A stretch of 11,049 bases of DNA from Candidatus Hermodarchaeota archaeon (lineage in GTDB: Archaea > Asgardarchaeota > Hermodarchaeia > Hermodarchaeales > Hermodarchaeaceae): contig JAEOSA010000046.1 of the NCBI GenBank assembly GCA_016840595.1, forward strand, positions 1 through 11,049, written 5' to 3'. Positions 1-6,024 of the stretch are shown here, piece by piece; the stretch's first letter is position 1; each line of letters begins with the position of its first letter. Both the position numbers and the translations under genes were made by a program. The notes below the pieces were generated by a model. That model was not told where the DNA came from, searched no databases, and was given only the letters and a program-made list of their open reading frames with translations.

Positions 1-304
1 AGAAGGACCCCTCTTTCTTAGTCGTCGGAACCGACGCCTTTCCCCCCTTACTGTTCAACGAACCGTCCGAGACATCGGGAAACGGGCAGGAATCACCTCT
101 AAAGTTACCCCACACGCAATCCGCCACTCATTTGCCACACACATGCTGGAACGAGGAGCTGATGTCCGGGTGTTACAGGAACTCCTGGGTCATTCGAATC
201 TAGCAACCACACAGATCTATACGCACGTCTCGTTGGCCCACGAACGAGCCGTCTTTCAACGTACTCATCCACTCGCCGAATCCGAACCCGAGGGAGCCTA
301 TTAA
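1..304 (+). CDS. Tyrosine recombinase (XerC/XerD/XerA-type integrase), C-terminal part
   Basis: This is the 3' end of a gene that begins before the window; the reading frame starts at base 2 and gives 100 residues before TAA at 302-304. The visible part is the catalytic domain of a site-specific tyrosine recombinase, which cuts and rejoins DNA through a 3'-phosphotyrosine. Visible motifs are FLSRRNRRLS near residue 5, then HAIRHSFATHML with His38 and Arg41 of the active site, LLGHSNLATTQIYTHV with His64 (the second box-II histidine/tryptophan position), and Tyr73 as the nucleophile (codon 218-220). The tail after Tyr73 is about 27 residues, as in Xer proteins. Whether it resolves chromosome dimers (XerA-like) or belongs to an integrated element cannot be told, because the N-terminal DNA-binding domain is outside. 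The family call is very secure; the role is inference. Confidence 0.95.
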   Translation, partial: EGPLFLSRRNRRLSPLTVQRTVRDIGKRAGITSKVTPHAIRHSFATHMLERGADVRVLQELLGHSNLATTQIYTHVSLAHERAVFQRTHPLAESEPEGAY

Positions 305-320
305 CCCCAATTCCTTGCAC

Positions 321-350
321 GGAGAGCTAGGGTTTCGATCCTAGCTCTCC
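321..350 (+). terminator. Strong hairpin just after the recombinase gene
   Basis: GGAGAGCTAGG (321-331) and CCTAGCTCTCC (340-350) are perfect inverted arms; a G-T wobble (332/339) and a T-A pair (333/338) extend the stem to 13 bp with a TTCG tetraloop (334-337). It starts 17 bases after the stop codon, so it most likely ends or stabilises the recombinase transcript. There is no clean T-run behind it, only a moderately T-rich stretch, so a processing/stability stem or a recombinase-related DNA palindrome are alternatives. Confidence 0.55.
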
Positions 351-462
351 CCTACTTTCAATATATTTCATTCAAAGAATTTCGCTCTCTAAACAAGCGT
401 TCAGTTGTTTTACGTGAAATTATAGTTCACTGCACAATTATTTTTTATGCCTATTATTTGAT

Positions 463-487
463 TTATTCGTTCTGAAGAAAGTGAGTG
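463..487 (+). repeat. 25-bp spaced motif, copy 1
   Basis: The sequence is TTATTCG (463-469), six unconserved bases, then AGAAAGTGAGTG (476-487). The same two blocks with the same six-base spacing recur at 574-598 and 1518-1542. The fixed spacing suggests a protein-binding site read on one face of the helix, not a simple AT-rich coincidence. Confidence 0.5.
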
Positions 488-573
488 TTAGACCTTTATC
501 TTAAATATACAGCTATAACTTATACCGTGAAATAAAATAAAAGATATTAAATATAATTATAGATTGATTGTAA

Positions 574-598
574 TTATTCGTTAAGTAGAAAGTAAGTG
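574..598 (+). repeat. 25-bp spaced motif, copy 2
   Basis: TTATTCG (574-580), six bases, then AGAAAGTAAGTG (587-598). It differs from copy 1 by a single base in the second block. It lies in the same orientation, 111 bases downstream of copy 1 start to start. Confidence 0.5.
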
Positions 599-803
599 AG
601 ATTTGTAAATGCTTGTTAATAATCTACTAAAAAGAATAGCGAAATTATTAATAATATTAACAAATAGCATAACCATTTGTGTTAGCAAAGACATTTAACT
701 CAATGCAGAGGCTTACAGCAGAAAATCCTTAGCCTTTAAGAGTAATAATGCTAGACTTGGAATCAAATCGACCCATTACCAATAACTCACCATCGTGACT
801 CCT

Positions 804-1385
804 ATGTCAGAAATCGTTAAAATTGAAGATCTCATCCGAAAGCTCCAGAAGAGCCCAGACGCCACAGAAAGAGCACAAGCCGCTCAAGCCTTAGGCCATA
901 TAGGAGATCAAACCGCGATAGACGCACTTGTACTTGCCCTAGCAGACTCAAATTACGAGGTCCGACGAGCGGCGGTAAAATCCTTAGAACAGCTTCGGGA
1001 CCAGCACCTAGCAGAAGCACTCATTGAAGACTTATCACATGAGGACCCTGATGTACGACGAGCAATTGTCGAGATACTGTCTGAACTGAGAGATCGGGAA
1101 GCAGTGGATGCTTTAATTGCAGCTGTGGAGGATGAAAACATCTATGTTCGCAAAGCTGCCATTGAAGGATTAGCAGCAATGGGAGATTGGAAAGCCGTGG
1201 ACCCGCTTATCGACCGGTTGGAAGATTCTGATTTATATGTGCGACAGGCGGCTGCCAAGGCCCTGGGTGAACTTGGTGAGATGCGAGCAGAAGAAGCATT
1301 GACTCGAAGACTGAAATCGGAGTCAGAGCTCATTGTTCGTCATGAGATCAAAGTGGCTCTTGCCCGGTTGGCTGGTGGCGACTGA
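804..1385 (+). CDS. HEAT-repeat (PBS lyase-type) protein
   Basis: The ATG at 804 gives 193 residues; a GTG three codons upstream (795) is in frame but has no ribosome binding site, and neither start has a good Shine-Dalgarno. The protein is almost entirely helical HEAT repeats with an exact 31-residue period. Four full units, opening with DSNYEVRRAA, HEDPDVRRAI, DENIYVRKAA and DSDLYVRQAA, follow a shorter first unit, and a capping unit (IVRHEIKVALARL) ends it. Each unit carries the D-x-x-x-x-V-R-[RKQ]-[AHI] signature typical of PBS-lyase HEAT repeats. Such solenoids are protein-protein interaction scaffolds. In phycobilin lyases they act on chromophores, but nothing here suggests that. No signal peptide or membrane segment, so it is probably cytoplasmic. 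It stands alone between two AT-rich stretches, so the partner cannot be inferred from neighbours. Confidence 0.93.
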   Translation: MSEIVKIEDLIRKLQKSPDATERAQAAQALGHIGDQTAIDALVLALADSNYEVRRAAVKSLEQLRDQHLAEALIEDLSHEDPDVRRAIVEILSELRDREAVDALIAAVEDENIYVRKAAIEGLAAMGDWKAVDPLIDRLEDSDLYVRQAAAKALGELGEMRAEEALTRRLKSESELIVRHEIKVALARLAGGD

Positions 1386-1517
1386 TTTCTGAATAGTAGA
1401 GAAAAACTTCAATTACAAATTCTTACAATTTTTGATAATTTTTTGAGATTAATATTCAATTATGACTTCTCAATTGAAGATTTGTTGTTTGTCTATTAGT
1501 ATAATAATTAACTATAT

Positions 1518-1542
1518 TTATTCGATTTATAGAAAATAAGTG
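1518..1542 (+). repeat. 25-bp spaced motif, copy 3
   Basis: TTATTCG (1518-1524), six bases, then AGAAAATAAGTG (1531-1542). Same orientation and same spacing as the two copies on the other side of the HEAT-repeat gene. A weaker relative, AGAAAATGAATG at 1622-1633 with ATTTTCT at 1609-1615, keeps the spacing but loses most of the first block. Confidence 0.45.
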
Positions 1543-1674
1543 TGAATGCGTTTGATATCACAATATGTTATACAATATTACATAATTTTGTATAAACAGA
1601 TATAATAAATTTTCTTTTTAAAGAAAATGAATGATGGTTCTTTTTAGGTTTGTTAAATTATTAAATATTAAACA

Positions 1675-1692
1675 TTATTATTGAAATAATAA
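1675..1692. repeat. Perfect AT-only inverted repeat
   Basis: TTATTATT (1675-1682) and AATAATAA (1685-1692) are perfect arms around GA. In this very AT-rich setting it may be chance, but it is the most regular palindrome of the stretch and could be a binding site or weak terminator structure. Confidence 0.3.
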
Positions 1693-1788
1693 ATAATGGA
1701 CATACCAAAGATTTCTCTATCTGCTTTTTAATTAATTCAGGTCGGGTTCTGAGAAAAAATCAGGTTAAGATCAATCTTGCACTTAGTC

Positions 1789-2514
1789 TTACTTCACATC
1801 TATGACTAGCCCTTTAGGCGTGATGTTCAGGGGGTGCCAGGCGCTGTCGTGACCTTGTGGCATGGCTCGGACGCGTATTTCCCGTTGAAGCCCTTCATCA
1901 GCTTCGCCTTCTCGAAGTCGAATTTCGATAATGCCATCAGCGATGTGCATGGCAGCACGTGTGGCCACAGTACCTTGAGTGTGGGGGTCAAGGGTCATGA
2001 TGGTGCTATAGTGTTCGCCGGCGAGGAAGACCTTAGCGCGGCGGAGGAAGCGGAGGACCCGGATGTCATTGCCGAGAAGGATGAAGAGGTCGCTGATGCT
2101 GTCAACGATGCAACGTCCGTTTTCACCGAGCTGGATAGATGCAGTGGTAAGGAGGTGGATCAGTTTGTCAAGATTAAGAGCGGAGAGGGTGAACTCGCGG
2201 TCTTCTTGTCCAATTTTGGCGAGGAAGTCGGGATAGCTGAAGGTGAAGCCTTCAATGATGCGGAGGTTTTTGCCCTCGTATTTGGTGATATCCCAGTTGA
2301 AGTCTTTGAATAACCGGGTTATCGCTTCCCGATGAGTTTCAGTGAGAATGAAAACACTATTTTCTTCCTTGTGTACTCCTTCCCAGAGAAATTGGTACGC
2401 GAGAAGGCTTTTTCCCGTTCCAGCATCGCCAAGGAGGAGTGTAAGTCCGTCCTCGGGAACGCCACCTCGTAGAAGCTTATCTAATCCCTTGATGCCTGTG
2501 CTTCGTAGTTCCAT
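1789..2514 (-). CDS. KaiC-like single-domain RecA-family ATPase
   Basis: 241 residues, the size of one KaiC domain. The start STGIKGLDKLLRGGVP is the classic KaiC/RadA opening. Walker A is GDAGTGKS (29-36), Walker B is CIVDSIS with Asp138, and the C-terminal half has IADGIIEI (191-198) and a HPLNITPKGLVI ending (227-238), as in KaiC domains. After the second strand, where KaiC has a pair of glutamates, this protein reads FILTETH: Glu59 is kept and the second is Thr60, so catalysis may be altered. Archaea use many such stand-alone ATPases in signalling, gas-vesicle and motility regulation; no specific partner is evident here. The ATG at 2514 has no strong Shine-Dalgarno. The next gene upstream on this strand ends 138 bases away behind a terminator, so this gene is probably transcribed separately. 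ATP binding is secure; the cellular job is unknown. Confidence 0.93.
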   Translation of the reverse strand: MELRSTGIKGLDKLLRGGVPEDGLTLLLGDAGTGKSLLAYQFLWEGVHKEENSVFILTETHREAITRLFKDFNWDITKYEGKNLRIIEGFTFSYPDFLAKIGQEDREFTLSALNLDKLIHLLTTASIQLGENGRCIVDSISDLFILLGNDIRVLRFLRRAKVFLAGEHYSTIMTLDPHTQGTVATRAAMHIADGIIEIRLREGEADEGLQREIRVRAMPQGHDSAWHPLNITPKGLVIDVK

Positions 2515-2604
2515 AAGGGGATTCCATCCAATTCTTCTCTAAGGAGGATAAGCCCCTCGATGAGTAAAAGATTTTCTCTAATTCTGCAACCATTGAATAC
2601 GGAA

Positions 2605-2642
2605 GGTGAAAAAAGAAGAGAGAACCCCTCCATAGAGGGGTT
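2605..2642 (-). terminator. Hairpin plus T-tract terminator after the 617-residue surface protein gene
   Basis: On the minus strand, AACCCCTC and GAGGGGTT (2642-2635 and 2630-2623) form an 8-bp stem with a TATG loop. It is followed by CTCTCTTCTTTTTTC, with six consecutive T at 2614-2609. It begins 10 bases past the TAA of the surface protein gene, so it separates that operon from the KaiC-like gene. Confidence 0.75.
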
Positions 2643-2652
2643 TAGGAAGTTT

Positions 2653-4506
2653 TTAGTCGGAGACTTTGGTCCCACATGCGGGACAGAATCCTACGCCCGG
2701 TGGAACGGGGGATCCACAATTAAAACAGGTGGTTTCGGGAGGTCCTTTGGCGGGAGGCCCATATTCATCAGGCGGAGGTGGTAGCTCTTCTTCAGGTTCT
2801 ACTTTCGGTTCAGCCGGTGGAGGAGCAGGTGCAGGAGCTCGCTCCCCTCTTCGGAAAACGCCGAGAGTACGCGTGACTAACCAGTAGATACCATAGATGC
2901 CCATTAGAACTACTATTAGTAGGACGGGGATTGACCAAGGAATGTCTTGGAGGATGAGGAGGAGAAATTCGAAAAGACTAGTATAGCTGACTCTTATGTA
3001 GGCTTTGTTACTCGTCTTCTCCCACGGTCGACCCAGGTCATCTTCATAGGTCACATTTGCGGGTTGTGCGATATATCCACCTTCACCAGTAATGGTCACT
3101 TCGTATGTATGGGTTACACTGTCACCAGGGGCGAGGCTAGCATAATTAGCGGTCGTACTGCCTGTGATACCAACACTGCTATAGGGTAAGTTGAGGTAAG
3201 CATCCCACGCATGGGAGTCATCAAGGACCACATTGGTTACAGTTTGGTTGGGGTCGATGTTCGTGAGGGTGATAGTTACGGTTGCTGTCCCCCCAACCGG
3301 AATTAGGGGATCTATGGATTTCCTGATGGAGAGACCAGGCGGGAAATCGCCCTCAAATCGAACTATTATGTTACTTACCGATGATGCATTGGTTAACCAA
3401 TGTGCGGTGGACCGGAAGACCGTTACCATCTCTGGTGAGGTAGTATTTGTCATGTCAGACGGAGTATACCAGGTGATATTGACACCACCAGGAAAGATCA
3501 TTGTGAATTCAAAGGCATCTAGACTTCCGATAGTGATGTTGCCAGTGCGGTCGACAAATTCGTTGACGTTGAATTCTTGCTCTTCTCGACCAAAGAATTT
3601 GTCTAAGTGTTTACTTGCCCATGCAGCTACGGTGAGACTTCCGGTGAGTTGCATAGATGACTTCATGGCTGTTGAGCTGGGGCTGAATGCTCCGAAGTTT
3701 AGAAATCCAGCCATTCCTACACCACCAATGGAATCATTGGCCAGTGCGTAGGTGACTAGTTCTGAAGCACCATCCCGCGTTGCCCCGAGGGCAGCCATGT
3801 ATTCTTGGTATCGGTCACGACCTTGAATTTCGATGGGGTCTAATGAACCAGGTTCACCAAAGTAGCCGTAGGCTTCGATTGCGAGTGTCATGTTGGGAAT
3901 TGGTAGGTACAATCCGAAAACACGGCTGAAATCAACGCCGATGGTCGTTTCAAAGTCGAGGTGAATGGCATCCGAAGCAGCAGCAATCTGAGCTGGATCA
4001 CCTTCTCCAAAAATCATGAGGATAGCGTTTGGAGGCAAGAGATCGAGAATGCCCATCAGCATGTCCATTTCGGAGCCGCCTCCAGAGGTATCGTTGGTGA
4101 TGAATGAGAAGAGTCCGGTGAAGACGTCTAGGTAGTCACCCCATCGGAAGATGCTGAGTGCCATTAGACAACCTGAATAGTAAGGAGCAACGGTGTTCCA
4201 AGCGCCCACGTCCCCAGCGGCAATTATTGTGCTGGTCAGGGAGCCATCATCTGCAGTGATGAATGCTGCCATGTCTGCATCCCCTTCCAATGTGAAATTC
4301 TGTGCTAGATTGGAAGATGGCATCGGAGAGCTTGTTGGCATACCTGAGGAGAGAGTGATAGTTGAGGTTGAACCAGTGGGTGCATTCAGCGTAAAAATCG
4401 GCATAAACGCACTTAGAAGAAGGAGAATCCCTATGGATGCAACGAAGAGGGTCAGGGGTGTTGGTCGTGCTGAGAAGAGTGAATGGTGAGTTTTGATTCG
4501 TTTCAT
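2653..4506 (-). CDS. Large membrane-anchored surface protein with cytoplasmic zinc ribbon
   Basis: 617 residues. An N-terminal hydrophobic segment (about 17-40) acts as signal or anchor. A long extracellular part (about 41-520) contains ten N-x-[ST] glycosylation sequons and ends in a DUF11/CARDB-like beta-sandwich at about 392-507 (IRKSIDPLIPVGG, then LTNIDPNQTVTNVVL and LAPGDSVTHTYEVTI). A C-terminal membrane helix (about 524-544) is followed by positive charges, a proline- and glutamate-rich linker (553-593) and a zinc ribbon with Cys594, 597, 608 and 611 in a CxxC-10-CxxC pattern. By the positive-inside rule the ribbon faces the cytoplasm. I do not recognise the domain at about 90-390. 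The start has AAAGGAG 11 bases upstream (4518-4524), inside the 22-base gap to the preceding membrane gene, so the two are co-transcribed. A role in joining the glycosylated exterior to a cytoplasmic partner is inference. Confidence 0.9.
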   Translation of the reverse strand: MKRIKTHHSLFSARPTPLTLFVASIGILLLLSAFMPIFTLNAPTGSTSTITLSSGMPTSSPMPSSNLAQNFTLEGDADMAAFITADDGSLTSTIIAAGDVGAWNTVAPYYSGCLMALSIFRWGDYLDVFTGLFSFITNDTSGGGSEMDMLMGILDLLPPNAILMIFGEGDPAQIAAASDAIHLDFETTIGVDFSRVFGLYLPIPNMTLAIEAYGYFGEPGSLDPIEIQGRDRYQEYMAALGATRDGASELVTYALANDSIGGVGMAGFLNFGAFSPSSTAMKSSMQLTGSLTVAAWASKHLDKFFGREEQEFNVNEFVDRTGNITIGSLDAFEFTMIFPGGVNITWYTPSDMTNTTSPEMVTVFRSTAHWLTNASSVSNIIVRFEGDFPPGLSIRKSIDPLIPVGGTATVTITLTNIDPNQTVTNVVLDDSHAWDAYLNLPYSSVGITGSTTANYASLAPGDSVTHTYEVTITGEGGYIAQPANVTYEDDLGRPWEKTSNKAYIRVSYTSLFEFLLLILQDIPWSIPVLLIVVLMGIYGIYWLVTRTLGVFRRGERAPAPAPPPAEPKVEPEEELPPPPDEYGPPAKGPPETTCFNCGSPVPPGVGFCPACGTKVSD

Positions 4507-4517
4507 TTCTTTATCGT

Positions 4518-4524
4518 CTCCTTT
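4518..4524 (-). promoter_or_regulatory. Ribosome binding site of the 617-residue surface protein
   Basis: AAAGGAG on the minus strand, 11 bases before the ATG at 4506. It lies between the stop of the upstream membrane gene and this start, and it supports both the start choice and the operon. Confidence 0.6.
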
Positions 4525-4528
4525 GGTG

Positions 4529-5155
4529 TCAATCTGGTGGGAAGAAGGAGCGTCCGATGAGACCTCCGATGACTGCAGCGACGGTGAGAATGATGAAATT
4601 CAATGCAGCTGGCAGGACAAGTGTCTCAACCAGGATGCTTTGGAGTACTCCTAGAAACGCGGTTGGATCGGTCATGCCACCGCCAGTGATATCTCCGAGC
4701 CCACCGGTAACGGCGTTCATTATTGGTCCGATTACTGGGGCATTCAGAATATTGAACACCGAAACATCAGGAGGGATAGTTGTCAATACTGACATAAAAT
4801 CAACGCCACCTGAACCCCCTGAGAGTAGGAGTGGGATGAAGGCAGCGGCTAATCCAACAAGCATCATAATGAAGGTTAGGGTGGAGATGACCATCGCGAC
4901 TGGAATGGCACCCCAGAGGCTGCGGACAAAGAGTCCAGCAACCAATCCAATTGTTACCCAAGCGATTAACACGGTTGGGTATAAGAGTGGATGGCCAAAA
5001 TACATGTTCAGGTACATTAAGAAGAAGCGGAACCATGGTCCAAAATAGGGGGCCAGCCAGAGGATTAGGTCAGTGTAGCCAGCGGGAAACAGGAAATATG
5101 CCATTGAGATGGTGAGAAAGAATCCGATAGTAAGTCCGATTAGTTTACGTCCCAT
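4529..5155 (-). CDS. Polytopic membrane protein, unknown family
   Basis: 208 residues with four or five hydrophobic segments: about 4-26 (starting LIGLTIGFFLTISMAYFLF), a possible one at 28-50, about 57-78 (PTVLIAWVTIGLVAGLFV), about 82-112 (a long stretch of small and branched residues) and about 175-202 (LPAALNFIILTVAAVIGGLIG). Between the last two is a glycine-rich, probably external loop of about 60 residues with the GGLGDITGGG stretch. No charged or catalytic signature is visible and no known family is recognised. It is the first gene of a two-gene unit; its TGA is 22 bases before the ATG of the large surface protein, so the two products probably act together in the cell envelope. The ATG at 5155 is preceded by only a weak AGGAATGAG element. 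That the gene is real is secure from hydrophobic pattern and context; the function is unknown. Confidence 0.88.
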   Translation of the reverse strand: MGRKLIGLTIGFFLTISMAYFLFPAGYTDLILWLAPYFGPWFRFFLMYLNMYFGHPLLYPTVLIAWVTIGLVAGLFVRSLWGAIPVAMVISTLTFIMMLVGLAAAFIPLLLSGGSGGVDFMSVLTTIPPDVSVFNILNAPVIGPIMNAVTGGLGDITGGGMTDPTAFLGVLQSILVETLVLPAALNFIILTVAAVIGGLIGRSFFPPD

Positions 5156-5274
5156 TGTATCTCATTCCTAAAAGGGCTAATTAGTAAGTTTGTCTCTCAA
5201 ATAACACGCCTATTAAGGTTTCCCGACTTAAAACTAGTCTAAATCAAATCTACGCAATCCTTAGAAATAACCCG

Positions 5275-5343
5275 TTACTTGCGACTCCGACGGCGTTTGC
5301 GCCGCATTTTTCTTGCTCGTTTCTTTTTCCACTTCTTCCGCAT
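5275..5343 (-). CDS. rpl41e: Large-subunit ribosomal protein eL41
   Basis: A 22-codon gene from ATG (5343-5341) to TAA (5277-5275), easily missed because of its size. The peptide begins MRKKWKKKRARKMRRKRR and ends RSRK. This is the eL41 pattern: M-R-x-K-W near the start, then an unbroken arginine/lysine helix. The yeast protein, from memory, starts MRAKWRKKRTRRLKRKRR and has 25 residues, so the match extends over nearly the full length. In known ribosomes eL41 is a single bent helix that sits at the bridge between the subunits. GGTGGATCC lies four bases upstream of the ATG (5348-5356), resembling the complement of the 16S tail with one extra base, and a TATA-like ACTATACG lies about 35 bases upstream (5372-5379). 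It appears monocistronic. eL41 has a patchy distribution in archaea, which makes it a useful lineage hint. Confidence 0.87.
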   Translation of the reverse strand: MRKKWKKKRARKMRRKRRRSRK

Positions 5344-5460
5344 AGCGGGATCCACCCAGTCTTCGAGAAAACGTATAGTTCAGTTGAATCTAGCCTACAA
5401 AAGAATTGTGATTGAATCTCTTTCTTTCAATGAGGTTCATTCTGTTCTCTACTTAGAATT

Positions 5461-5495
5461 AAAAAAATAGAAGGGGCATGGGTCAAGTTGACCCA
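5461..5495 (-). terminator. Hairpin and T-run after the 111-residue membrane gene
   Basis: TGGGTCAA (5479-5486) and TTGACCCA (5488-5495) are perfect arms around one base, which folds as a 6-bp stem with an AACTT loop on the minus strand. A run of seven T follows at 5467-5461. It starts 20 bases after the TAG at 5516-5518 and separates this gene from eL41. Confidence 0.55.
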
Positions 5496-5515
5496 CTGTA
5501 ATTCAATGATTCTTG

Positions 5516-5851
5516 CTATGCTCCTTCCGATTCGGCAATTGCGCCAGCGATTATGAGGAAAAGCCCTCCAATCGAGAAGAGTGAAAAAACACCAATGATG
5601 ATGAGTCCAACCTTATGTTGTTGAGGTTCATGTCGCCACATGAGAGGAATGAATCCGAAAATAAATCCAATAATCATTGCGGGGATAAGAAATATTCCTA
5701 TTCCTAAGAGAACCCATCCAACTGCTTCGGGTGCAAACATCAAAACGGGTATGAGGGCTATTCCAAGCAAGGCTGTAAAGCCAAATGCTGCAAGCAAATT
5801 GAAAATTGCGCCAACTAGTGTTAGGGTTGATGCTGTTTCATTTGATCCCAT
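5516..5851 (-). CDS. Small multi-spanning membrane protein, unknown
   Basis: 111 residues with three or four hydrophobic segments: about 9-38 (LTLVGAIFNLLAAFGFTALLG and onward), 42-70 (VGWVLLGIGIFLIPAMIIGFI) and 82-106 (VGLIIIGVFSLFSIGGLFLIIAG). The only clearly polar internal stretch is MWRHEPQQHK, between the last two helices. The layout resembles small DUF4064-like membrane proteins, but that is a resemblance of size and topology only. The gene ends with TAG. A GGAG lies 12 bases before the ATG. It is divergent from the DUF362 gene and shares the intervening promoter region. A flanking hairpin terminator suggests it is a single-gene transcript. Function unknown. Confidence 0.85.
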   Translation of the reverse strand: MGSNETASTLTLVGAIFNLLAAFGFTALLGIALIPVLMFAPEAVGWVLLGIGIFLIPAMIIGFIFGFIPLMWRHEPQQHKVGLIIIGVFSLFSIGGLFLIIAGAIAESEGA

Positions 5852-5927
5852 TGTCTAGATAACTCCAGTTTATTCTGAGCCTTAATCATTCCATGAGAAG
5901 AATGATGAAATCCATTGGTTTGAAATC

Positions 5928-5946
5928 ATTTTAAAATCTTTATACT
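5928..5946. promoter_or_regulatory. Divergent promoter region
   Basis: ATTTTAAAAT (5928-5937) is a perfect palindrome overlapping CTTTATACTT (5938-5947). Both are archaeal TATA-like elements, placed so that transcription could start about 25 bases away in either direction, toward the membrane gene ending at 5516 and the DUF362 gene starting at 6025. The evidence is composition and position only. Confidence 0.35.
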
Positions 5947-6024
5947 TTGTACAATGTTTTTTGACATTTCATTTACTTTAGCAATAAGAAATGATTATTT
6001 AGACTGGTGGAATGCGCAATAGCC

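Larger units (their letters stand above)
351..803. other. AT-rich non-coding stretch before the HEAT-repeat gene
   Basis: About 450 bases strongly enriched in A and T, with stops in all frames and no ribosome binding site in front of any short frame. It contains two copies of a 25-bp motif (463-487 and 574-598) and a 12-bp perfect palindrome ATTATTAATAAT at 644-655. The promoter of the following gene must lie toward its right end; CCTTTAAGAG around 733-742 is a weak TATA candidate. Nothing else recognisable was found. Confidence 0.6.
1386..1788. other. AT-rich non-coding stretch between HEAT-repeat gene and KaiC-like gene
   Basis: About 400 bases with no credible gene on either strand. T-runs at roughly 1427-1445 (CAATTTTTGATAATTTTTTG) fit an archaeal U-tract terminator for the HEAT gene. 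It holds the third copy of the spaced 25-bp motif (1518-1542), a degenerate fourth candidate (1609-1633) and an AT-only inverted repeat (1675-1692). On the minus strand, a TGATTTTTTCTC tract around 1753-1764 could end the KaiC-like transcript, since the two genes converge here. Confidence 0.6.

Noticed and set aside
321..350. A tRNA 3' end or attachment-site remnant, because of GGTTTCGATCC near the recombinase
   Set aside because: The T-arm pairing does not work: the five bases on each side of TTCGATC are not complementary, and there is no D or anticodon arm. The hairpin with a TTCG loop explains the sequence better.
1834..2313. A 159-codon frame on the plus strand inside the KaiC-like gene
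   Set aside because: It is fully antisense to a gene with clear Walker motifs, and its sequence (acidic, low complexity) is what the complement of that gene gives.
3233..3751. A 172-codon plus-strand frame opposite the 617-residue surface protein
   Set aside because: Antisense shadow; no ribosome binding site, no recognisable fold, while the minus strand has signal, sequons and zinc ribbon.
4557..5048. A 163-codon plus-strand frame opposite the 208-residue membrane protein
   Set aside because: Antisense of hydrophobic codons; the minus-strand protein has regular membrane helices and operon context.
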